Source: Candidatus Dependentiae bacterium
GTDB taxonomy: Bacteria; Babelota; Babeliae; Babelales; UASB340
Assembly (NCBI GenBank): GCA_018897535.1
Contig: JAHIKO010000052.1
Location: 1-36,812, forward strand
Length of the DNA: 36,812 bases
Direction of reading: 5' to 3'
Position 1 is the first letter of the stretch, and every line of letters starts with the position of its first letter. The notes under the pieces are model-generated. The model was not told the origin of the DNA. It did no database searches and worked only from the letters and a program-made list of their open reading frames with translations. Below are positions 1-6,576 of this stretch, one piece after another. The position numbers were made by a program, and so were the translations under genes.

Positions 1-679
1 AAGTAAGTTTACAGTTTGGGTTTTTTAATGCTTCTGCTAAAGCTTTTGCACCTTCATCACCAATATTGCTACCGCCAATATCTAAATAAGTAATTTTACA
101 ATTTGGATCTTTTAATGCATCCGCTAAAGCTTGTCCTCCGGCGCTACCGATTCGATTACTTCTAATATCTAAATACGTAAGGTTACAGGTTTCATTCTTT
201 AATGCTTTTGCTATTGCTTGCGCTCCGGCATCGTCGATATTGTTAGCCCCAATATCTAAATAAGTAAGTTTACAGTTAGGCAGTGCCTCAGCTATGGATT
301 TGGCTCCGCTTGGTCCAATTTTGTTACTTCTAATATCTAAATAAGTAAGTTTACAGTTAGGCAGTGCCTCAGCTATAGCTTTGGCTCCGCTTGGGCCAAT
401 TTTGTTAAAACCAATATCTAAAAAAGTAAGTTTACAGTTTTTATTCTTTAATGCTTTTGCTATGGCTTGTGCTCCTGTTGGATTGATATTTTCTTCCGAA
501 TCAATTGTTAATTTAATATAATTATTGTTTTCTGCTGTTATATTTTTAATTACAGTATTAAAATCCTTGAATCCATAGTGGATAAAATCATTTTTATCAA
601 CCAATGTTATTTGAGCCGACAATGCATTAACGCTGCATAAAAGCATGATTGCTAAAATTATATTTTTTAAACTTTTCAT
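1..679 (-). CDS. Secreted leucine-rich repeat protein, 3' end cut by window edge
   Basis: The reading frame is open from an ATG at 679 to the window edge (about 226 residues); the C-terminus is missing. Residues 1-22 form a signal peptide (charged start, hydrophobic core, ALSA end). After a short N-terminal part come about six repeats of 27-29 residues built on C-K-L-T-Y-L-D-I-x-x-N-x-I-x-x-x-G-A-x-A-(I/L)-A-x-A-L. This is the ribonuclease-inhibitor type of LRR common in eukaryotic NLR proteins. The start is supported by a GAGGGG ribosome site seven bases upstream. The protein is closely paralogous to the LRR gene at 29199-30254, including the signal peptide. It lies 77 bases downstream of the flippase-like gene on the same strand. 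Its role is unknown; LRRs of this type usually bind proteins, so a host-interaction role is inference. Confidence 0.85.
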   Translation of the reverse strand, partial: MKSLKNIILAIMLLCSVNALSAQITLVDKNDFIHYGFKDFNTVIKNITAENNNYIKLTIDSEENINPTGAQAIAKALKNKNCKLTFLDIGFNKIGPSGAKAIAEALPNCKLTYLDIRSNKIGPSGAKSIAEALPNCKLTYLDIGANNIDDAGAQAIAKALKNETCNLTYLDIRSNRIGSAGGQALADALKDPNCKITYLDIGGSNIGDEGAKALAEALKNPNCKLT

Positions 680-756
680 AAAAATCCCCTCAATTTTATT
701 AATTTTCTATTATTATTTTATTAAATTACAAATAGAAAATGCAATAATATATTGAT

Positions 757-2115
757 TTAGATCAAAAACCTTATTAAAAGCGATAAAAAGAAATAAAAAA
801 GCATGGATTTTAGGCTAATTTTAAAAGATGGTTTTAGTTGCCAAATATAAAAGGCCGTTAAGCTTGTAGCTGCAAAGCTTATTAATTTTGTAATTAACAG
901 ACCTAATAGAATAGTTAAAATCGAAGCTCCATTAAAGTTTATAACTATATAAAACATTAAAAATTCAAATAGTTTTAAAAGTAATAACTTTTCGGTCTTC
1001 TCTTCTATTACAAAAAATTGTTCATATGCTGTAAAAAAATATTCAAGACATGTGATAAGAAAAAATAAGCCGGTCAATGTAATGATAGAGTTTGAAAGTT
1101 TATCTATCGCCGTAGAACCGAAAAATAGTTTATTATTTATTACTATAAATATAACTATTGGGTAAATAATTTTGTTTATATTTTCACAAATTAATTTAAA
1201 TATCGTTCTTTTAACTCTTAATGATTTTGATTTTAGTTTTGCAAATAAACTACCGCCCGAAAATATCACAGTTGATTTTGTGATCGCTTTTATAGATTCT
1301 GCTATATGATTGGCCAGATTAAATATTCCGGCTTCAAGCATGCCAAAATTTGATGCAAAAAATGGTGTCAAAAAATTACCCGTGAAAAAATTCTTATCAA
1401 GATTAATAAAATAATTTAAAAATCTTGATTTAAATATTTTATGTAAAATCTTTTTATCTAGATTTTCTTGAATATTCGGTAAAGTTGATTGGTAATTTTT
1501 TATAAAAACCATAAAACATATAAGAGCTAAAATCGAGTTAATTAAAAAAGAAATAAAAATTAAATTTAATGTAATTATTTGATTAAAAAAGAAATATGGC
1601 GCCCAAATAGAGCTTAAAAATAATATCATTAAAATTGATTCTACTATTACTACCTGTTTTGATAAAAATATAGTATGCAAAAATCTTCGTAAAAATATTC
1701 TTATACCCTCAAATAGAATTATGACCGGTATTAATAATAAATATGGGGAGTTTGTATTTATAAAAATACTGTTTTTATAAAATAAAGTAGTAACTAGCCC
1801 TGCAATAATAAAAATTATTACCTGGGGTAATAGATAAATTTTGTATAATAATTTTTTAAAATTAAATTTGTTTTTTAAAAATAGATTTATAAAAACCGGA
1901 ACAGATTGGGATATTCCAAATTCTGATATATAAATAGTTAGATATATTATGGAAAAGATTGAAGCCATTAAACCGTAATCTTGTGTAGATAATGTTTTTA
2001 TAAGAAGTATTTGATTTCCCACTTTTGAGATTTCAAAAAATATACTCCCGATTATATTCCACCTAAAACTGGATTTAAAAATTTTTTTTATATGAATGTT
2101 TGTATTTTCTTGCAT
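757..2115 (-). CDS. Oligosaccharide flippase-like polytopic membrane protein (MATE/MOP superfamily)
   Basis: The protein is 452 residues long from ATG 2115; a TTG nine codons upstream (2142) is an alternative start with no better ribosome site. It is almost wholly hydrophobic, with about 12 predicted membrane helices separated by short Lys/Asn-rich loops. The N-terminal region, with S-F-x-W-N-I-I-G, an L-S-T-Q-D-Y-G-L segment and then E-F-G-I-S-Q-S, has the layout of Wzx-type polysaccharide flippases. In these, the first helices are followed by a conserved phrase meaning 'subunit not advancing beyond YG'. Such proteins move lipid-linked glycans across the inner membrane. No glycosyltransferase genes lie nearby, so the substrate cannot be named. 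The family call is moderate because sequence conservation in this superfamily is low. Confidence 0.65.
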   Translation of the reverse strand: MQENTNIHIKKIFKSSFRWNIIGSIFFEISKVGNQILLIKTLSTQDYGLMASIFSIIYLTIYISEFGISQSVPVFINLFLKNKFNFKKLLYKIYLLPQVIIFIIAGLVTTLFYKNSIFINTNSPYLLLIPVIILFEGIRIFLRRFLHTIFLSKQVVIVESILMILFLSSIWAPYFFFNQIITLNLIFISFLINSILALICFMVFIKNYQSTLPNIQENLDKKILHKIFKSRFLNYFINLDKNFFTGNFLTPFFASNFGMLEAGIFNLANHIAESIKAITKSTVIFSGGSLFAKLKSKSLRVKRTIFKLICENINKIIYPIVIFIVINNKLFFGSTAIDKLSNSIITLTGLFFLITCLEYFFTAYEQFFVIEEKTEKLLLLKLFEFLMFYIVINFNGASILTILLGLLITKLISFAATSLTAFYIWQLKPSFKISLKSMLFYFFLSLLIRFLI

Positions 2116-2223
2116 TTGGTTTTTCTTTTTATATGGGATCAAAATGCCAATTTTTTAAATGTCTTATTTTTTATAGTTATTTTTTAGTATTATATAATCA
2201 AGGGTTGAGGGGGGCGAGCACTA

Positions 2224-2258
2224 CCAGGATTAGTTTGATTAATTCAAACAAATCCTGG
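2224..2258. repeat. 35-bp hairpin between two minus-strand genes
   Basis: CCAGGATT (2224-2231) pairs with AATCCTGG (2251-2258). An inner GTTTGA/TCAAAC stem encloses a five-base loop. There is no U-run on either side, so it is not a classic terminator. The surrounding 2205-2265 stretch is richer in G+C than its neighbours, which hints at a small mobile palindrome or an RNA processing element downstream of the gene ending at 2277. Confidence 0.5.
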
Positions 2259-2276
2259 GTTCGTCGTTATCTGATT

Positions 2277-2906
2277 TTATAAATTTTTTACTTGCTCTAT
2301 TACTTGCTTATATGATTCTATATTTGTTTTAAGCTCATTTATTTTTGTATTATTTATAAGATTACTTATCTTATTTTGTTCTGCTTGTTTTTCTATTTCA
2401 TCAAGATTATTTTTGATTGTATCAAGTATTACAGGCATGTTTTCATTTTCTACATCTATTGATGAAAGCAAAAAATCTTGTTCTTCTATATATGCATTTA
2501 TTTTTTCAACATAATTATTAATTTGTTCTGCATTGTTATTATTATCAGCGGTTTTTTTTGTAGTCAAAACTTGCTTGCCGTTTTTATTATTATTTCTTAT
2601 AACAATTTTTTTAATATTTTTTTTATTACCGTTATTACTATTTAAAGTTTTAGTATTGTTATTACTTAATAATTTTAAATTATTATTAAATACTATTTTA
2701 TCTTTTGTATTTGTATTTACAGATTCATTTAAAGACTTCGGTTCTATAATTTTTGGTGCAATTACAGATTCTTTTTCTTGTTTAACTTGTTCTTTATTGT
2801 CTGTTGAATGAATGTATAAATAAAAAGGTTTAAAAGCTAAAAGTAATATTAAAATTACAGTAATTCTAAATATAAGTTCATTTATATCCGATTCTTTTCT
2901 TGCCAT
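2277..2906 (-). CDS. Membrane-anchored Asn-rich protein of unknown function
   Basis: 209 residues. ATG 2906 is preceded by a GAGAG ribosome site. A single hydrophobic segment at about residues 13-32 follows a short charged N-terminus, with no cleavage-like motif, so it reads as a signal anchor. The rest is polar: a Lys/Glu stretch, an Asn-rich low-complexity part at about 70-130 (runs such as NNNNKN), then a predicted helical or coiled-coil tail rich in Glu, Gln, Asn and Ile. I recognise no family. The layout, one anchor with a long extracytoplasmic tail, suggests an envelope or scaffold protein, but no function is supported. The gene is followed by the 2224-2258 hairpin. Confidence 0.7.
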   Translation of the reverse strand: MARKESDINELIFRITVILILLLAFKPFYLYIHSTDNKEQVKQEKESVIAPKIIEPKSLNESVNTNTKDKIVFNNNLKLLSNNNTKTLNSNNGNKKNIKKIVIRNNNKNGKQVLTTKKTADNNNNAEQINNYVEKINAYIEEQDFLLSSIDVENENMPVILDTIKNNLDEIEKQAEQNKISNLINNTKINELKTNIESYKQVIEQVKNL

Positions 2907-3105
2907 AACACACTCTCATTTTTAAGGTTAGTATTAATTAATGGTAATATTAAATCCAATCGCATGCAAATGTTAAATAAGATAATTTTATAAATACGGC
3001 AAAAATGAAGAAAAACTCAGTTTTTTTATAATAAGTTGGGATTGAATATTTTTTCTGCTAAAATTTACTTCAAAGTTTTCGATAAGAAAATGTTAGGGAT
3101 TTTGA

Positions 3106-3213
3106 ATGTATAATTTTTTTTATTCCAAAGTTTACAATTCATCAAGACAGCGATTAAATTTTGAATTTTTAAATGGGCGTATTCTTATAAAGGGTGCGCC
3201 CTATTTTTTTTAA
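3106..3213 (+). CDS. Possible 35-codon leader peptide upstream of the carD-like gene
   Basis: ATG 3106 follows an AGGGA ribosome-site-like sequence and opens a 35-codon frame ending in TAA at 3211-3213. The peptide is rich in Phe, Tyr, Asn and Arg. Its last codons encode the GC-rich hairpin and T-run at 3191-3211, so a ribosome translating it would occupy the hairpin. That geometry recalls attenuation leaders, but a frame this short can occur by chance, and no homologue is known to me. Confidence 0.25.
   Translation: MYNFFYSKVYNSSRQRLNFEFLNGRILIKGAPYFF
3175..3211 (+). promoter_or_regulatory. Possible attenuator upstream of the carD-like gene
   Basis: AGGG (3191-3194) pairs with CCCT (3199-3202) and is followed at once by eight T, the form of an intrinsic terminator, although the stem is short. 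The same CGCCC (3197-3201) can instead pair with GGGCG at 3175-3179, so two mutually exclusive hairpins are possible. It lies about 100 bases before the chosen carD start. A terminator that ends only a leader, not a gene, suggests conditional read-through. Confidence 0.4.
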
Positions 3214-3309
3214 ATAGTTATTTGAAATTTTTATATGGAGGGGTTGTTCAATCTGGGTATACATCAGGCTGAGGTTAGTTTTTTATTCAGCAAGATGAAA
3301 GGGGTTTTT

Positions 3310-3855
3310 ATGTTTAATGTACAGGATAATATTTTTTATCCGGGTTATGGGGTTGCCATAATAGAAGAAGTAATAGAAAAAATGGTAGGTGAAAAAAGTT
3401 TAAAATTATTTAAACTAAAGTTTCTATATAAAGAAACAACAATTCTTCTTCCCCTAGATAAAATAGGCTCCTGCGGAATCCGTTACCTTTGCAACCTTGA
3501 TGCAATTAATAAAATCTTTAAATTCTTTTATTTGCCACCGGAAAGAAAATTTGAATTTTTGGACTTTACTCCAAGTGGCTGGAATAGAAGAAATAAAGAT
3601 TATCAATTAAGGCTTCAAAGTGGCAAAATTGATGATGTTGCACATGTTTATAAAGAATTAATGAATATTGCTCAACAGAAAGAATTATCCTTTGGAGAGA
3701 AAAAAATCGTTGCAGTAGCGGAAGAACTTCTAGTTCAAGAAATAGCTGTTGTAACCGGACACGATGCTCAGTCGGTCTTAGACCAATTGCATGCTCCATT
3801 TAAACAGTTTTTGTATACACAATCCAATATTACGCAGTTTTCATCTGCAGCATAA
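3310..3855 (+). CDS. carD: CarD/CdnL-family RNA polymerase-binding transcription regulator
   Basis: The protein is 181 residues from ATG 3310, chosen because AAAGGGG sits just upstream and the family's N-terminal motif then starts at once. An in-frame ATG at 3235 would add 25 unrelated residues. The N-terminal RNAP-interacting (Tudor-like) domain shows D-N-I-F-Y-P-G-Y-G-V-A-I-I-E, then a Leu-Pro-Leu-Asp strand and G-I-R. A W-x-x-R segment leads into the helical C-terminal domain with L-S-F-G-E-K-K and A-E-E-L-L-V-Q-E-I-A, the usual closing helices of CarD proteins. Members bind the RNAP beta subunit and stabilise open promoter complexes, typically at rRNA and growth genes. The leader upstream may attenuate it. 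miaA follows after 18 bases. Confidence 0.8.
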   Translation: MFNVQDNIFYPGYGVAIIEEVIEKMVGEKSLKLFKLKFLYKETTILLPLDKIGSCGIRYLCNLDAINKIFKFFYLPPERKFEFLDFTPSGWNRRNKDYQLRLQSGKIDDVAHVYKELMNIAQQKELSFGEKKIVAVAEELLVQEIAVVTGHDAQSVLDQLHAPFKQFLYTQSNITQFSSAA

Positions 3856-3859
3856 TTTG

Positions 3860-3890
3860 TTATTATCATTTGCATGAAAAATGATAATAA
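3860..3890 (+). promoter_or_regulatory. Hairpin presenting the miaA start codon in its loop
   Basis: TTATTATCATTT (3860-3871) is perfectly complementary to AAATGATAATAA (3879-3890). The seven-base loop between them (3872-3878) contains the miaA ATG at 3874-3876. No Shine-Dalgarno sequence is visible upstream of that ATG. The stem is AT-only apart from two G-C pairs, so it is of modest stability. It begins four bases after the carD stop codon and could make miaA translation depend on structure or on ribosomes arriving from carD. Confidence 0.45.
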
Positions 3891-4812
3891 ACCATATGTA
3901 ATTATAGTTTCGGGACCTACAGCTTCCGGAAAAACTGATTTTTCCGATAACATTGCACAAATTGTGGGTGGCGAGATTATAAATGCAGATGTTGGCCAAT
4001 TTTATACTAATTTATCTATAGGTACGGCAAAGCCTGACTGGAAAAATCAAAAGATCCCATACCATTTGTTTGATATTTTGTCCGAACCAAAAGATTTATC
4101 TGTAATTGAATATAAAAATCTTGTTATTAATAAAATAAATGATATTGTTGCTAAAAATAAAACACCAATTATTGTTGGCGGCTCACTTTTTTATCTAAAA
4201 TCACTACTTTTTCCACCTATTGAATTAAATAAAGACAGGATCCCTGACTTGCATACTTTCGATATTCAATACTCTTGGGATTATTTGAATAAAATTGATC
4301 CTGAACGTGCTGCAAAAATTCATCCAAACGATAGTTATAGGATTGAAAGAGCCATAGATATCTGGAAAAATTTAAGAATTAAGCCCTCTGATGCCTTGCC
4401 TAAATTTGACCCACCGTTTAACTTTTTATTTATTTTTATAAATCCGCCCATGGAAATTTTAAGCGATAGAATTAAAAAAAGAACTGTTGAAATGATAAAA
4501 ACCGGCTGGATCCAAGAAGTTGAAAAGTTTTTGGGTACAAATTGGGAAAACTTTTTTGATAAAAAGGGCCTGATTGGATACAACGAAATTTTACATTGGA
4601 TCAAAACCGGTAAAAAGCTGGAAGATTTAGATAATTTAACTGAAAATATTTATTGCAAAACGAGGCAATATGCCAAAAAACAACAGGTATTTTGGAAAAG
4701 CTTCAAAACCCAGATTCAAAATTCGTCTGATAATAGCTCTTTTGATAATAAAATTATTGAAATTCAAGATACAAAAAAAATCGATTTTAGTTTATTTTGC
4801 CTTAAAAAATAA
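3874..4812 (+). CDS. miaA: tRNA dimethylallyltransferase
   Basis: This enzyme transfers a dimethylallyl group from DMAPP to N6 of A37 in tRNAs that read UNN codons. The 312-residue length is normal. A P-loop, GPTASGKT, lies at residues 14-21. The substrate segment N-A-D-V-G-Q-F-Y followed by I-G-T-A-K-P corresponds to the family's ADSxQVY...GTAKP; Met/Arg is replaced by Val-Gly but the Asp and Gln are kept. I-V-G-G-S-L-F-Y-L-K near residue 105 is the usual IVGGTGLYxxAL motif, and the C-terminal I-G-Y-N-E-I and T-R-Q-Y-A-K-K-Q motifs are present. It follows carD by 18 bases, and the start codon sits in a hairpin loop with no clear ribosome site. Confidence 0.95.
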   Translation: MKNDNKPYVIIVSGPTASGKTDFSDNIAQIVGGEIINADVGQFYTNLSIGTAKPDWKNQKIPYHLFDILSEPKDLSVIEYKNLVINKINDIVAKNKTPIIVGGSLFYLKSLLFPPIELNKDRIPDLHTFDIQYSWDYLNKIDPERAAKIHPNDSYRIERAIDIWKNLRIKPSDALPKFDPPFNFLFIFINPPMEILSDRIKKRTVEMIKTGWIQEVEKFLGTNWENFFDKKGLIGYNEILHWIKTGKKLEDLDNLTENIYCKTRQYAKKQQVFWKSFKTQIQNSSDNSSFDNKIIEIQDTKKIDFSLFCLKK

Positions 4813-4983
4813 ACTAAAAACATCGAAAAATCATTAAATAATAGGTTTTTTTGGATATTTCTACATCCCATCGTATTATTTTTTATTTGTAATATATTTA
4901 AAGTATGTAAAATATAATATGTATTTACATTGGTTTTTGGCTTAAAATGCCAAGAAGTTTTTAAATTTACTGGTGGGGATTTT

Positions 4984-6363
4984 ATGAAAAGTTATGTGAA
5001 AAATAGTTTTTTTATTTTTATGTTTTTATTCGCTACTGCCAATTCGATGAATTCTTATTCAAAAAATTTTGTTGTATCTGAAATTAGGAATTTATTGGAT
5101 AGGTTATATTTTAATGCAGTATTGGATCGATTATTGAATCGGGAAAATGGTACATTGGATATACCTGAGCCATTGGTGGATACATCTACGCTTGAAGTAT
5201 TAGCTAATTTTTTAGAAGAAAATGGAGATCAAGTTAAAAGACTAGATTTCAAACCTGATTTAAGACCCGAGAATTTAGTCTCAAATTTTAAAAATCTCGT
5301 TAATTTAATCTATGAGGTTGATTTAAAAAGAGTAGAAGTTAAATCTGATGATAAAATTCTTTATAAGAAAAAAGAATTATTGAAAAAAATTTTAAATAAT
5401 ACGAAATCGCTAGAAGAGCTAACCATTAAATTGTCTGAATTAGGTTATTATGGAATTGAAGTTATATGTGAATTTATTAGAGAAAATAAAACTCTTAAAA
5501 AGTTGGATATTAGATATTCTTTTGTTTCATCAAACGCTCTTAAAATTTTATTAAAAGCATTAAGTGAAAATAATTCGTTGGAAATATTAATTTTAAGAGG
5601 GAATACATTAACTGCCGGTAACATTGAGTTGGGAAAAGCTTTTTCAAAAATGTTATTGAATAATTCAACAATAAAAAAAATTGATCTTATGGGATGTAAT
5701 CTGAAATCACACGTAGTTAAAAAAATTTTAAAATCACTAATTTATAATAATACTTTAAAAAAAATAAATTTAATTGGAAGTTTTTCAAGTGATGACTACT
5801 ACGATGCCTTAAGTGAAGTTTTAAAAAATAATATTTGCTTAGAAAAAATATGTATAGAATTAAATAAGAAAGCAAAAAAAGAATCAATTGAAAATTTCAC
5901 GAAAGCTTTAAAATTAAATTCGAACGTTACATTAAATTATGATAATCCAGGTATTTTGGAAGTATGTTTATCTTGTCTTAGAAATAAACTATTTAATCAG
6001 ATTAAATTAATTGCAAAATTAAATACCAATGATGATAATAATAAATTTAAAAGAGAATTGAATAAATTATTAAAATGCTTTAAAAATTATTTTAATCATC
6101 AATCTGAGTGTTATAACTATTATAAATATAATTCAGAAGAATCAACTAAAAATTTAATTGATAACTTGGACGGAATAACAACATATAAGTATAACTCTGA
6201 AGAATTATATGATGATTTGAATTCACTTTATCTTTTTTTAAAAAACGAAGAAGTTCCAGACTTGGAATACTTAAAATCTCTTAATTGCTTTAATAATATA
6301 AACGAATTTTTGAGATTAAGAGATGATCAATTTTTAAATGATTTTGCATGTTTTGATTTTTAA
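4984..6363 (+). CDS. Secreted leucine-rich repeat-like protein
   Basis: 459 residues. ATG 4984 is preferred over an in-frame TTG at 4930 because GGTGGGGA precedes it and a signal peptide (residues 1 to about 22) then begins directly. Residues about 110-330 contain irregular LRR units with spaced L-x-x-L-x-I/L-x-x-x and 'L-x-x-N-x-L-x-x' cores (e.g. L-K-K-L-D-I-R, L-E-I-L-I-L-R-G-N, I-K-K-I-D-L-M-G). These are ribonuclease-inhibitor-like, more diverged than in the two other LRR proteins of the window. The C-terminal 120 residues are Asn/Tyr-rich and without recognised domains. A TATAAT at 4913-4918 may be its -10 element, and a clear terminator follows at 6418. Its function is unknown. Confidence 0.75.
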   Translation: MKSYVKNSFFIFMFLFATANSMNSYSKNFVVSEIRNLLDRLYFNAVLDRLLNRENGTLDIPEPLVDTSTLEVLANFLEENGDQVKRLDFKPDLRPENLVSNFKNLVNLIYEVDLKRVEVKSDDKILYKKKELLKKILNNTKSLEELTIKLSELGYYGIEVICEFIRENKTLKKLDIRYSFVSSNALKILLKALSENNSLEILILRGNTLTAGNIELGKAFSKMLLNNSTIKKIDLMGCNLKSHVVKKILKSLIYNNTLKKINLIGSFSSDDYYDALSEVLKNNICLEKICIELNKKAKKESIENFTKALKLNSNVTLNYDNPGILEVCLSCLRNKLFNQIKLIAKLNTNDDNNKFKRELNKLLKCFKNYFNHQSECYNYYKYNSEESTKNLIDNLDGITTYKYNSEELYDDLNSLYLFLKNEEVPDLEYLKSLNCFNNINEFLRLRDDQFLNDFACFDF

Positions 6364-6417
6364 TTCATGCCAAAATTGCATATTTAAAACGATTTTATTT
6401 TTCATATAAACAAAACT

Positions 6418-6450
6418 AGGTCCTGTTAATTCGGGGCCTTTTCTTTATTT
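6418..6450 (+). terminator. Intrinsic terminator after the LRR-like gene
   Basis: AGGTCC (6418-6423) pairs with GGGCCT (6434-6439; one G-T wobble) and is followed by a T-rich tract. It lies 55 bases after the stop at 6363 and before the ppiD promoter. Confidence 0.65.
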
Positions 6451-6497
6451 CTAAAACTTATAAAAAGTATAAAATCTTAATTCCACAAAAATTTTTG

Positions 6498-6526
6498 TTG
6501 CCTATAATTCATCTTGAAGATACAAT
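6498..6526 (+). promoter_or_regulatory. Sigma-70-type promoter for the ppiD-recA-infC operon
   Basis: TTGCCT (6498-6503) is separated by exactly 17 bases from TACAAT (6521-6526). The expected transcript start near 6533 leaves a leader of about 45 bases before the ATG at 6577, which has its own AAAGGAT ribosome site. Confidence 0.5.
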
Positions 6527-6576
6527 TTGAGCATAATCGCTTTTTTTATAACTAAATATTATTAGAAAGGATAGAA

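Larger units (their letters stand above)
2907..3234. other. Intergenic leader region between divergent genes
   Basis: This 328-base stretch separates the minus-strand gene at 2277-2906 from the carD-like gene. It holds the promoter regions of both. On the plus strand it also holds a possible 35-codon leader ORF (3106-3213) whose end overlaps a GC-rich hairpin with a T-run (3191-3211). I see no tRNA or known riboswitch in it. Confidence 0.5.

Noticed and set aside
1..500. Repeated units read as a CRISPR-like array
   Set aside because: Units are contiguous, 81-87 bp, without unique spacers, and are the coding repeats of an LRR protein.
2205..2280. tRNA-like segment with GGTTCG
   Set aside because: No acceptor, D or anticodon stems can be drawn around it; the only structure is the simple hairpin. 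I found no tRNA anywhere in the window.
2100..2282. 60-codon plus-strand frame over the flippase start and the hairpin
   Set aside because: It overlaps the opposite-strand gene, has no ribosome site and its sequence follows the palindrome; it is best explained as chance.
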